DNA of 52,033 nucleotides, from the NCBI GenBank assembly GCA_947245585.1, contig CAMXPV010000026.1:1-52033 (forward strand). Reading direction: 5' to 3'. Position 1 is the stretch's first letter; every line of letters starts with the position of its first letter. Below are positions 15,783 to 23,976 of this stretch, piece by piece. This stretch comes from an uncultured Lachnospiraceae bacterium. Lineage in GTDB: Bacteria; Bacillota; Clostridia; Lachnospirales; Lachnospiraceae. Position numbers and translations under genes: made by a program. Below the pieces are notes generated by a model. It made no database searches. It had not been told where the DNA came from and saw only the letters and a list, made by a program, of their open reading frames with translations.

Positions 15783-16904
15783 TCAAGATAAAAACTTCAT
15801 AAAGTGCTGCTTATTCTCCCGCGCACTCTCCCTGGGCCTTCCCAGATCGCTTCTGGCCCCTAGCGAAACCGGAATCTCCAAAAGAACGGGCCCCTCCTCC
15901 TTCATGACAAGACTGCCGATCCGCTCCACCGCTTCCGGCGTCTCCAATCTGTCCGTCCTCCTATATCCGGCCGCCGCCGCAATCCCGGCAAAGGATGCCT
16001 GCTGACACCCGGTAGGCATAGCCCCCACGGATTCATGGGCCATATTGTTGATCACAATGTGATAAAAATTCTTCGGTGCCCGCGCTGCAATAAAAGGCAG
16101 TGCCCCCATGTGCATCAAAGCCGCCCCGTCTCCGTCAACGCAGACAATTTTTTTGTCGGGCCTCTTCTCCGCAATGCCGAGCGCGATCATGGAAGCATGG
16201 CCCATACCGCCCACCGTCATAAAAATATTTTCATGATCGCCGTAAATCGCATCGCTCTGTTCATACAGCTCTCTGGATATCTTGCCTGTGGTAGACACAA
16301 TCACCACGTCACGGGCAAGGGCTTTCAGAATACGTCCGAGCGTTTCCTCCCGCACCATCGGATTGTCATTCGACCACACAAAGGGCTCTTCCTTCTCAAA
16401 GGTTCCCTTTTTTACAATCAGGGCAAACTGCCCGCCCTGTGCCAATATCTCTCCTGCCGTTTTCAAAACGGCTTCCATCTCCTCCTCTGTTGTGTTCTGA
16501 TCAACCACTCGGTAAGGAACAGCGAGAGTCTCAAAGAGCTGACAGGTGATCTTTCCCTGAAAGACATGTTGGGGCTCATCCTTCACGCCCGGCTCTCCTC
16601 TCCATCCCACGATGAACAATACCGGAACGCCATACACATCCCCGTTCGCCAGAGAGGCCAACGGATTCACCGCATTGCCGATACCGGAATTTTGCATATA
16701 CACACACGCAGGCCTGCCAGTCGCAAGATAACTGCCTATTGCCACACCCACGGCGGCGCCTTCATTGGCCGTCACATAATGGCTCATCTTTCCCTGATAG
16801 GTCTGCACGCCGTCGCAAAACTGCTTCAACGTGGAGTCGGGCACCCCCGCGATCGTATCAATTCCCATATGTTCCAACTGTGCTAACAACTTAGACGCTT
16901 TCAT
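15783..16904 (-). CDS. aepY: Phosphonopyruvate decarboxylase
   Basis: 373 residues, normal for this thiamine-diphosphate enzyme, which converts phosphonopyruvate to phosphonoacetaldehyde and CO2. It drives the unfavourable PEP mutase reaction forward. The N-terminal PYR domain shows GVPDSTLKQF and the catalytic glutamate E48 in ANEGAAVG. The C-terminal PP domain shows the ThDP/Mg motif DGDGA (257-261) ending in INN (285-287). QNSGIGNAVNPLASL is a family block. It overlaps the end of pntC by 14 bases and has GAGAGG before its ATG. It sits with aepX, aepZ and pntC, which settles its role. Confidence 0.95.
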   Translation of the reverse strand: MKASKLLAQLEHMGIDTIAGVPDSTLKQFCDGVQTYQGKMSHYVTANEGAAVGVAIGSYLATGRPACVYMQNSGIGNAVNPLASLANGDVYGVPVLFIVGWRGEPGVKDEPQHVFQGKITCQLFETLAVPYRVVDQNTTEEEMEAVLKTAGEILAQGGQFALIVKKGTFEKEEPFVWSNDNPMVREETLGRILKALARDVVIVSTTGKISRELYEQSDAIYGDHENIFMTVGGMGHASMIALGIAEKRPDKKIVCVDGDGAALMHMGALPFIAARAPKNFYHIVINNMAHESVGAMPTGCQQASFAGIAAAAGYRRTDRLETPEAVERIGSLVMKEEGPVLLEIPVSLGARSDLGRPRESARENKQHFMKFLS

Positions 16905-17583
16905 TAATCCTCTCCCATTCCTCCACGGTATCTATCTCCACCAACTGCCCCTGCTGTACTTCCTCCACCGTCAGTCTCAGCTTATCCAAATTTCTGTCCA
17001 CCACTTCATCCCAAAAAAGGTTCCCGTTTTCTTCCTTTTCGTAGGCTCGCTCAATCTCCTCCCGCAGTGTGAGGGCATCCTCTTTCTTAAAATAAGATAC
17101 TCCTACCATATTGTAGGTATCCCTGCCGCCTTTGCCTACCCGCGAGATAAAGCCATCCTGCAGTTCAAAAACCCAGTCGTCCGAATATCCCTCTTCCATT
17201 CTGCCATAATAGCAGGAGTTTTTCAGTTCTTTCTGAAAAATGGAACCGTCCGCCACATAGAGATCGGACTCACAGATAAAACTGTCGGCTGTACCCAATA
17301 CTTCCCTTGCCGCATAAATGGAAGAAATATTATTTTTCTCAAGATATTCTTCATTGTGCAAGATATGTACCTGCGGATATTTCTCACACAGGGGCTGAAA
17401 CTGTTCCCCCAGATATCCTGTTACAATATAGATCGTTTCCACAGGCCGCTCAAGCAATCCTTCTATGACCGTTTCTATCATTGGCCTCCCATGTACCGGA
17501 ATCAATGGTTTTGGTGTATGCTCCGTCAAGGGCCGCATCCGGCTCCCGAGCCCCGCTGCCATCAAAATTGCAATTTCTCCCAC
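16891..17583 (-). CDS. pntC: CTP:2-aminoethylphosphonate cytidylyltransferase (LicC-like)
   Basis: 230 residues of the sugar-nucleotidyltransferase fold, in the LicC/choline-phosphate branch. The nucleotide-binding loop is ILMAAGLGSRMRPLT (6-20) with K25 in TPKPLIPV. Further blocks are NNISSIYAAREVL, ESDLYVADG (metal-binding Asp) and DEVVDRNL. In characterised systems PntC activates 2-aminoethylphosphonate to CMP-AEP for attachment to surface molecules. The start is GTG, 5 bases after GGAGG. It lies between aepX and aepY. Phosphocholine is the alternative substrate, but no choline genes are present while the whole AEP pathway is. Confidence 0.88.
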   Translation of the reverse strand: MGEIAILMAAGLGSRMRPLTEHTPKPLIPVHGRPMIETVIEGLLERPVETIYIVTGYLGEQFQPLCEKYPQVHILHNEEYLEKNNISSIYAAREVLGTADSFICESDLYVADGSIFQKELKNSCYYGRMEEGYSDDWVFELQDGFISRVGKGGRDTYNMVGVSYFKKEDALTLREEIERAYEKEENGNLFWDEVVDRNLDKLRLTVEEVQQGQLVEIDTVEEWERINESV

Positions 17584-17592
17584 AACACCCTC

Positions 17593-18888
17593 CTATATCT
17601 CGTCAATCAGCCTGATGATATCTTTAAAAGGCATCAGCTTGGAATCCACCTCCAATGCCCTGTGGTTCTTTAAGATTTCCACCGCCGTTCCCTGCATGGC
17701 CGGAAAAGCGCTCCGCGTCAGCTGATTTGCATAAATTACAATGTTTACGCCTGCTGCCGCAAGCTCCTCCTCCGTAATGCTGTTGAAGGATGTGGGCACC
17801 ACCACAATCGGCGTTTTCTGGTCTTTTTCACGGAATTTACGGCAAAACTCCAATATCTCATCCGGTGATTTTTTGCGGGAATGTATCATAATGCCGTCGG
17901 CCCCGGCCTCCACATAGGCCCCGGCACGGGTCAGCGCATCCTCCATGCCCCGCTCCAAAATCAAGCTCTCTATTCTGGCAATAATCATAAACTCTTTGGT
18001 TCGCAGCGCTTTCTTGCCCATGCGGATCTTTTCACAGAAATTCTCGATGCTGTCCTGGGTCTGTTCCACTTCCGTGCCAAACAGGGAGTTTTTCTTAAGC
18101 CCGGTCTTATCCTCGATGATAACCGCCGATACGCCCATCCTCTCAAGCGTCCTTACGTTGTAGACGAAATGCTCCACCAATCCTCCCGTGTCTCCGTCCA
18201 GAATAATCGGTTTTGTGGTCACATCCATCACGTCATCAATGGTGCGGATTCGGGACGACATATCCACCAGTTCGATATCCGGCTTTCCTTTCGCCGTAGA
18301 ATCGCAGAGGGAAGAAATCCACATGGCATCAAACTGATCCAATCTGCCGTTGCTTTCCACCACCGTCTTCTCCGCAATCAAACCCGTCAGCCCGGAATGT
18401 ACCTCCAAGGTCTTGACAATCGGACGCATCTCAATCAACTGGCGAAGCCTCTTTCTTCGAAACTCCGGCATGGCCAGTTTTTCCTTCATCTGATCGTCTA
18501 TCCGCTTCACATTTTCATTGTAGGTGTAGGGGATTTCAATCAGCTCGCCGCCAAACTTTTCTAGATTTTTGACCACATTCTCCCGAATCACGGCTTCCGG
18601 CCCTTCCGACCAGTTATCCCCGTGACAGACATAATCCGGCCGCAGTTCTTCAATCACCTTGTCGTACATAATATCCTCTTGGAGCATCACTTCCCTGACA
18701 AGCCCGGTCTGTCTCACAATCTCCATACGCTGCTCCACCGATATCGTGGGAAAACGGTTAAATCCTACCATGGCCGCATCCGTCAACACGCCCACATAAA
18801 CTTCACCGTACTCCTTCGCCTTATTTAAAATATTCAGATGTCCCTCGTGTATCACATCCGTGCAAAAACATGTATATACTTTTTTCAT
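17593..18888 (-). CDS. aepX: Phosphoenolpyruvate mutase with N-terminal cytidylyltransferase-like domain
   Basis: 431 residues. Residues ~1-130 resemble TagD/RfaE-type cytidylyltransferases: HEGH at 14-17 (HxGH) and a GDNW block at 90-93. I do not see the usual RTxGISTT motif, so this domain may be degenerate. Residues ~145-431 are the PEP mutase barrel with LDGDTGG (230-236) and the diagnostic EDKTGLKKNS (259-268), which separates mutases from isocitrate-lyase-like homologues. It rearranges PEP to phosphonopyruvate, the first C-P bond step. A GAGAGG site precedes the ATG. Neighbours encode the next two enzymes. Confidence 0.95.
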   Translation of the reverse strand: MKKVYTCFCTDVIHEGHLNILNKAKEYGEVYVGVLTDAAMVGFNRFPTISVEQRMEIVRQTGLVREVMLQEDIMYDKVIEELRPDYVCHGDNWSEGPEAVIRENVVKNLEKFGGELIEIPYTYNENVKRIDDQMKEKLAMPEFRRKRLRQLIEMRPIVKTLEVHSGLTGLIAEKTVVESNGRLDQFDAMWISSLCDSTAKGKPDIELVDMSSRIRTIDDVMDVTTKPIILDGDTGGLVEHFVYNVRTLERMGVSAVIIEDKTGLKKNSLFGTEVEQTQDSIENFCEKIRMGKKALRTKEFMIIARIESLILERGMEDALTRAGAYVEAGADGIMIHSRKKSPDEILEFCRKFREKDQKTPIVVVPTSFNSITEEELAAAGVNIVIYANQLTRSAFPAMQGTAVEILKNHRALEVDSKLMPFKDIIRLIDEI

Positions 18889-18905
18889 AAAAACCTCTCC
18901 ATATG

Positions 18906-20033
18906 TTATTTGTCATAGTGAACCGGTGTCGCCACTCCACAGGCCGCAAGCGCTTCCTTAAATACCACAAAGAAGGCCTCGATATCCGCCTGATCAATCG
19001 CGCCAAGCGCGCAAAGCCGGAACATGCCAAGCTTCTCCACCTTACCGGGATAAATCGTAAAACCTCTCTCATAACAATAGTCATGTACCTTCTCAAAATC
19101 CCAATGACTGTCGTCAGGGTACAGCGCCGCCGCCACCAGGCCGGACTCCTGCCCCTCCTGTATGTAAATGCGGAAACCCAGATCGGTAAGACCCTTTCTG
19201 ATCGTCTGAAATACCCGGCAGTGTCTCGCCCACTTGTTCTCTTCGCCCTCTTCAAAATACTCCTTAAGCGCCTGTCTCACCGAATAGATCACCTGTACCG
19301 GCGGCGTAAAGTGCATTTCCCCGTGTTCTTTTGCGTAAGCATACTGCATATACAGATTACAGTAATAGGACCGCCGGGGATACTCTGCCGAAGCTTCTAT
19401 CATGGACTTTCTTCCGATGATAAACGACAATCCGGTCATCGCCATAATGCCTTTTTGGGCCGAAGCCATGCAAAAGTCCAACTCGTCCGCTTCCATGTCA
19501 ATCGGGCGCATCGCATAAGTGGACGTCGTATCTACCACAAACATACCGTGATAACGGTGCACTAGCGCCCCGATCTCCCTGATCGGATTGAGCAGTCCCG
19601 TGCCCGTCTCATGATGAGTGGTGTACACCAAGGCAATATCCGGATTTTCCTGCAAAGTCTTCTCTATCACGGAAAGATCCGGCTGCCTGTCAAGGGGCAG
19701 TTTCAAATTGATATAGGAAAGGCCGTAATATTCACAGATCTCCGCGCCCCGGCTGCTGTAAGCGCCATTGTTTATAATGAGAATTTTCTTCCCCTCCGGA
19801 AGCAGGGAATTTAGACAAATATCCATGTTGATGGTTCCCGAACCGCAAAATAAAACCGCCGTGTATTCCTTTGGGTCAGCATGGACGATCCGCAGTAACC
19901 CCTCCTCAATCTCCCGCATAATAGCGACAAACTCTTTTTCCCGCGGGCAGATATCGGGAACCACCTGCGCCATCTTAACCGTGTCGGTGGTCGTCGCCGG
20001 CCCCGGATTTAACAATACGTTTCTCTTTACCAT
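18906..20033 (-). CDS. aepZ: 2-aminoethylphosphonate--pyruvate transaminase (biosynthetic)
   Basis: 375 residues of the fold-type I (class V) PhnW/AepZ family. Family blocks are LLNPGPATTTDTVK at the N-terminus, FCGSGTINMD, THHETGTGLLNP, FVVDTTSTYAM and the PLP lysine in MASAQKGIMAMTG (K194). Together with aepX and aepY the biosynthetic direction is expected: phosphonoacetaldehyde plus an amino donor gives AEP. No phosphonatase (phnX) is present, which argues against degradation. I start at the ATG at 20033, 8 bases after GGAGG. The GTG two codons earlier is only two bases from it. Confidence 0.93.
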   Translation of the reverse strand: MVKRNVLLNPGPATTTDTVKMAQVVPDICPREKEFVAIMREIEEGLLRIVHADPKEYTAVLFCGSGTINMDICLNSLLPEGKKILIINNGAYSSRGAEICEYYGLSYINLKLPLDRQPDLSVIEKTLQENPDIALVYTTHHETGTGLLNPIREIGALVHRYHGMFVVDTTSTYAMRPIDMEADELDFCMASAQKGIMAMTGLSFIIGRKSMIEASAEYPRRSYYCNLYMQYAYAKEHGEMHFTPPVQVIYSVRQALKEYFEEGEENKWARHCRVFQTIRKGLTDLGFRIYIQEGQESGLVAAALYPDDSHWDFEKVHDYCYERGFTIYPGKVEKLGMFRLCALGAIDQADIEAFFVVFKEALAACGVATPVHYDK

Positions 20034-20046
20034 CTGCACATCCTCC

Positions 20047-21915
20047 TCACTTCCCGGAACGCTCCACCAATCTGTCGATCATATATTTCGCGCCCACTTT
20101 TCCACTCTCTCCGTTATTATAAATATACGCCTCTTTTAAATGCTGCATAGCCTCCGTGGAAAACTGCGCGTCCCACAACAGCTTGTCCACCGCAGCTTTC
20201 ACCTGCTCTCCCACAGCCTCCGGTGCAATGGAAATACCGATCCGGTCACGAAGCTCTATGTCGATGGGCACCGTCTCCAACTCCTTGTAATCCGGGTTTA
20301 AAATCTTCATTGGCGTGTCGATAAACAATACCGGCTTTAAGGTTGCAAACGCATACTCAAAAGCGATGCTGGACCAGTCTGTCACCAACAAATCCGCCGT
20401 ATACACCGTCTTATTGGATGAAAAATCTTTTTGAAAAGTAATGTCTTGATACTTGGCCGCAAGCGCGTCAATCCGCGCCTCAAAATGGCGCACATACTGG
20501 GGATGCGGACGGACAATCACGCGATAGGGAGTTTCCGCCAGACGTTCCAACATCTCCTCGATACAGGAATCCAGAATGTTGTCCTTCTGCCAGGAGGGGG
20601 CAATCAGCACCGTCTTTTTCTCCTGTGATTCCTCCGCGCTCTCCTTAACCATGTCCTCGTAGGATTTCGTCATATTGTCAATTACACTGGAACCCCACTC
20701 CACCAGATTTTTCGCAGGCAGTCCGTACTTTTGCTCCCGTTCTGCGATCTCCTGCTTGTTCTTCGGCCCCGAGGTAAAGATCGTATCATAGTGATCCAAC
20801 GCTTCCTTATGGAAAGACAGATTTGCACTGTTCACATCATGGGGCACATAAATATACTCAATATCCTTTTGCACATAGGAACGCTTTAGCTGAAAATTTT
20901 CCAGATCCGGTGTGGTCATGACCATAATATCCGTCTCCATCTTCATCATCAGCACAATCATTCTGTTTTCCCCGATATAATATGGTTTAAACTGATCGCT
21001 CTCCATCCCAAAGACCTCGTCTTCGGGATCACTGGTGATATAGTGAATCACAATATTGGTCCTTCTGATGATCTCCTCTATAATATTTTTATAATATTTG
21101 TAAAAGCCGTTCTTCTCCGAGTAAAATACGATCTTTTTATCCGGCTCCTTTAAAAATCTCTTGTAATCTGCTTTCTCCTTATTCCGGTAGGGACTCTTCT
21201 TATCCTCCTTCTGCCGGGAAGTCATGAAGGCCTTCGCTTCCCTAAGCTCCTCTTTACTCTTTTCCAAAGCTTCATAGTCAATATAATCTTTGGGATTAAT
21301 CCAGACATTCAATAAAAATAGCTGCACCGTAGACAAAATATTGCTGCAGCTCCAATAAAATCCCACGCCGATTGACACGAAAAATCCCAAATACAGAGAA
21401 AGGCCCACAGAAAACGCCATGGTTCCATACTTGTTAAGCGCCCCCTGCTCCGACTGCAGGACATTGATTTGATTCTGTACATAACACATGAAAAAAGCGG
21501 ATAACGCGGCAAGAAGGGGGATCAGCAAAGTGATCCCGCCCGTCTTAACCGGAATATCCGTCAAGCTTGTCCCTCGTTTGACAGCCTCCACCACGCCCAT
21601 CAATAATACCAACTGGACAACCAAAGGTATCAGATCGGCAAAAGGACTGTATTTTTCTCTCTTAAACAGCTTGTACTGTTCCTCGGAAATCGCCTCCTGA
21701 TTTCCCAGGTATGTGGCGCTGATATGGTTCATTTCCGGCTGCATCCGAACCGTCTTAATCGAATTTTTCTGCACCCAGACCGACAAAGGCAATAAAATCA
21801 CCTTCGTCAGGAAAGTAAACACCAATATCGCTATCCAGTAATTATGGCAAAACCCATAACATAAATTGATCAGCCAGACCAGGCTGCCAACTACCGCATC
21901 TGTCACTGTACCCAT
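20047..21915 (-). CDS. YidC/Oxa1-like domain fused to a TagB/TagF-like CDP-alditol phosphotransferase
   Basis: 622 residues in one open frame. Residues ~10-205 resemble the five-helix YidC/Oxa1/SpoIIIJ insertase core (LINLCYGFCHNYWIAILVF, LLPLSVWVQKNSIK, SPFADLIPLVVQLVLLMGV). A lysine (K38) stands where SpoIIIJ has its groove arginine. After a charged linker (~206-258), residues ~260-622 match CDP-glycerol:glycerophosphotransferases. H359 (YVPHD), H471 (VRPHPQY) and the TDWSSIAFEYA block (512-522) correspond to the catalytic and nucleotide-binding sites of TagF. It is first among the large genes of the phosphonate operon. It could transfer AEP-phosphate from CMP-AEP onto a membrane-bound acceptor; the domains are seen, the substrate is inferred. 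AGAGG precedes the ATG. Confidence 0.88.
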   Translation of the reverse strand: MGTVTDAVVGSLVWLINLCYGFCHNYWIAILVFTFLTKVILLPLSVWVQKNSIKTVRMQPEMNHISATYLGNQEAISEEQYKLFKREKYSPFADLIPLVVQLVLLMGVVEAVKRGTSLTDIPVKTGGITLLIPLLAALSAFFMCYVQNQINVLQSEQGALNKYGTMAFSVGLSLYLGFFVSIGVGFYWSCSNILSTVQLFLLNVWINPKDYIDYEALEKSKEELREAKAFMTSRQKEDKKSPYRNKEKADYKRFLKEPDKKIVFYSEKNGFYKYYKNIIEEIIRRTNIVIHYITSDPEDEVFGMESDQFKPYYIGENRMIVLMMKMETDIMVMTTPDLENFQLKRSYVQKDIEYIYVPHDVNSANLSFHKEALDHYDTIFTSGPKNKQEIAEREQKYGLPAKNLVEWGSSVIDNMTKSYEDMVKESAEESQEKKTVLIAPSWQKDNILDSCIEEMLERLAETPYRVIVRPHPQYVRHFEARIDALAAKYQDITFQKDFSSNKTVYTADLLVTDWSSIAFEYAFATLKPVLFIDTPMKILNPDYKELETVPIDIELRDRIGISIAPEAVGEQVKAAVDKLLWDAQFSTEAMQHLKEAYIYNNGESGKVGAKYMIDRLVERSGK

Positions 21916-21924
21916 AACCGCCTC

Positions 21925-22182
21925 TTAATCATCCACGTCCTTAAACTCAATACTGCTCTTCTCCGACTCGTCACCCTTCTTGTTCTTCTTAAAGAATGCA
22001 AAAATCTTGTGTCTGAAAACCGTCAATATTGCGCCCGCCGCAATCAGGACGCCCGCCACCGCCTGAATGATATAGGTGACAGCCGACGGATCAATATAGG
22101 CGAAAACCGGCAACGTAAAAAGATACCAACCGCATGTAAAGAAATAGGCAAACTTTGCCATCTGTAAAATCATCTTTTTCAT
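21925..22182 (-). CDS. Small membrane protein leading the phosphonate operon
   Basis: 85 residues from the ATG at 22182; AGGAGG is 11 bases upstream, while an ATG at 22191 is only two bases from it. An N-terminal helix (~8-28) precedes AYIDPSAVTYIIQAVAGV, a second helix (~35-57), and a basic then acidic tail. The YIDPSxxTYxIQ pattern is, from memory, typical of short proteins in surface-polysaccharide clusters; I know no tested function. It stands 9 bases before the YidC-transferase fusion and is the first gene after the promoter at 22217-22245. It is probably a partner of the fusion. Confidence 0.75.
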   Translation of the reverse strand: MKKMILQMAKFAYFFTCGWYLFTLPVFAYIDPSAVTYIIQAVAGVLIAAGAILTVFRHKIFAFFKKNKKGDESEKSSIEFKDVDD

Positions 22183-22216
22183 CGAAATCATTTCCTCCTG
22201 TCAACAAATCTACTTT

Positions 22217-22245
22217 ATTATACTCTACCGCCTCACGGGACGCAA
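22217..22245 (-). promoter_or_regulatory. Promoter of the phosphonate operon
   Basis: On the minus strand TTGCGT (22240-22245) and TATAAT (22217-22222) have a 17-base spacer. It lies between the proS stop and the small membrane protein gene, so the operon need not depend on the proS T-box. Confidence 0.65.
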
Positions 22246-22256
22246 GCCGCCCGCAC

Positions 22257-23687
22257 TTAATACGCCTTGCCCCAATAAACCATCTTTTTGGCCGGCTTTC
22301 CGCAGCACACGCAGGTATCGCTGATTTGCTCCTGCTCGAAAGGCATACAGCGGCTAGTAACGGCAAGCTCCTCCTTGATCTGGTCTTCACAGGCCTGTTC
22401 TCCACACCACATGGCTTTCACGAAACCGGTCTTTTCCGCAAAAATCCTGCGGAATTCCTCTATATCTTTCGCCTCGTAAGTGTGCGCGTCCCTGTGGGTT
22501 CTCGCCCGCTCCAACATTTCTTTCTGCATCCTGTCGAGAATTTCTCCCGCCTTTGCCTCAAGCTCATCCAAAGAAACCTCGATCTTTTCCCCCGTATCGC
22601 GGCGGCAGATCACGCATTTATTTGCCTCGATATCCTTCGGCCCGATCTCCACACGGATCGGAATACCCCGCATCTCCTGCTCAGAAAATTTCCATCCCGG
22701 ACTCTTGTCGGAATCATCCACCTTCACGCGGAATGCGCCAAGACGCTCCTTCAGCTCAAAGGCCTTATCCAGAACCCCTTCCTTTTTCTGCTGAATCGGA
22801 ATAACCATAATCTGGGTGGGTGCAACCTTAGGCGGCAGCACCAAACCGGAATTGTCACCGTGCACCATAATGATAGCACCGATCAGTCTGGTTGTCGTTC
22901 CCCATGAAGTCTGATGTACATATTTTAAAGTATTGTCCTTATCTGTATACTGAATACCAAATGCCTTCGCAAAACCGTCGCCAAAATTATGACTGGTGCC
23001 GGACTGCAAAGCCTTGCCGTCGTGCATCAGCGCCTCAATCGTGTAAGTAGCGATCGCTCCCGCAAACTTCTCCTTATCCGTCTTGCGGCCTTTGATCACA
23101 GGAATCGCCAAAACTTCCTCACAGAAATCGGCGTAGAGGTTCAGCATCTGAATTGTCCGCTCCTCCGCTTCCTCAGCCGTAGCGTGGGCCGTATGTCCCT
23201 CCTGCCACAAAAATTCACGGCTTCTAAGAAACGGTCTTGTCTCCTTCTCCCAACGCACCACGGAGCACCACTGGTTGCAGATCTGGGGCAGATCCCGGTA
23301 GGACTGCACCACGTTTTTATAGTAATCGCAAAACAGCGTCTCGGAAGTAGGTCTGACGCAGAGCCTCTCCTGTAAAGGCTGCATACCACCGTGGGTCACC
23401 CACGCCACTTCCGGCGCAAACCCTTCCACATGATCTTTTTCTTTATTCAGCAGGCTCTCGGGAATAAACATAGGCAGATACACATTCTCCACGCCTGTCT
23501 CCTTGAAACGGTCATCCATCTGTCTTTGAATCAGTTCCCAGATCGCGTAACCCGCGGGCTTAAACACCATGCATCCCTTAACGCTGGTATAGTCTAACAG
23601 TTCCGCCTTCTTCACCACATCCGTATACCACTGCGCGAAATCGTCCTCCATCGAGGTGATCGCCTCCACCAATTTCTTGTCCGCCAT
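22257..23687 (-). CDS. proS: Prolyl-tRNA synthetase, archaeal/eukaryotic type (ProS type 3)
   Basis: 476 residues, the short class II form without the bacterial editing insertion. Motif 2 region is [39 protein letters not shown] and [18 protein letters not shown] are characteristic. The C-terminal zinc-binding-like end holds [18 protein letters not shown], with the typical terminal tyrosine. It charges tRNA-Pro. An AAAGGAG site precedes the ATG. A T-box leader directly upstream links expression to uncharged tRNA. Confidence 0.97.
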   Translation of the reverse strand: MADKKLVEAITSMEDDFAQWYTDVVKKAELLDYTSVKGCMVFKPAGYAIWELIQRQMDDRFKETGVENVYLPMFIPESLLNKEKDHVEGFAPEVAWVTHGGMQPLQERLCVRPTSETLFCDYYKNVVQSYRDLPQICNQWCSVVRWEKETRPFLRSREFLWQEGHTAHATAEEAEERTIQMLNLYADFCEEVLAIPVIKGRKTDKEKFAGAIATYTIEALMHDGKALQSGTSHNFGDGFAKAFGIQYTDKDNTLKYVHQTSWGTTTRLIGAIIMVHGDNSGLVLPPKVAPTQIMVIPIQQKKEGVLDKAFELKERLGAFRVKVDDSDKSPGWKFSEQEMRGIPIRVEIGPKDIEANKCVICRRDTGEKIEVSLDELEAKAGEILDRMQKEMLERARTHRDAHTYEAKDIEEFRRIFAEKTGFVKAMWCGEQACEDQIKEELAVTSRCMPFEQEQISDTCVCCGKPAKKMVYWGKAY

Positions 23688-23940
23688 TTTTATTCGCTCC
23701 TTTCTTGCTAAAACAGAAAACCGCCAAAACTTCCATCCACAAGGGACCGAAATCTCGGCGGTACCACCCTAATTAACGCATCTGCGCTCTCTTCTCTTAC
23801 CGTTATCGCCGGTGCTACGCTGTGCTCCTCGCACAGGACTCCGAGGCCGGTTCCGGATATTTCCCGTAAGAACCTTCCACCGATGGCCCTCTCTCTGTCA
23901 CGTTCTCTATCCGTACTATTCTCTTCTTCGTCACGTTTTT
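23688..23940 (-). promoter_or_regulatory. T-box leader (tRNA-Pro sensing) of proS
   Basis: The minus strand carries the hallmark T-box AGGGTGGTACCGC (23758-23770) with its antiterminator (AGGG pairing with CCCT). The competing terminator pairs ACCGCC (23757-23762) with GGCGGT (23720-23725), followed by a T-rich run. Upstream is a long stem I region with the purine-rich GACGAAGAAGAG and AGAGAG elements near 23880-23935. A CCG codon in ATATCCGGAACC (near 23850) is a candidate proline specifier, though I did not fold it. T-box RNAs bind the matching tRNA and prevent termination when it is uncharged. Confidence 0.92.
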
Positions 23941-23944
23941 ATCC

Positions 23945-23973
23945 ATTCTAGCCGCACGGTTCTATTTTGTCAA
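23945..23973 (-). promoter_or_regulatory. proS promoter
   Basis: TTGACA (23968-23973) and TAGAAT (23945-23950) on the minus strand with a 17-base spacer. It directly precedes the T-box leader and starts a few bases past the stop of the upstream polymerase gene. Confidence 0.8.
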
Positions 23974-23976
23974 CCA

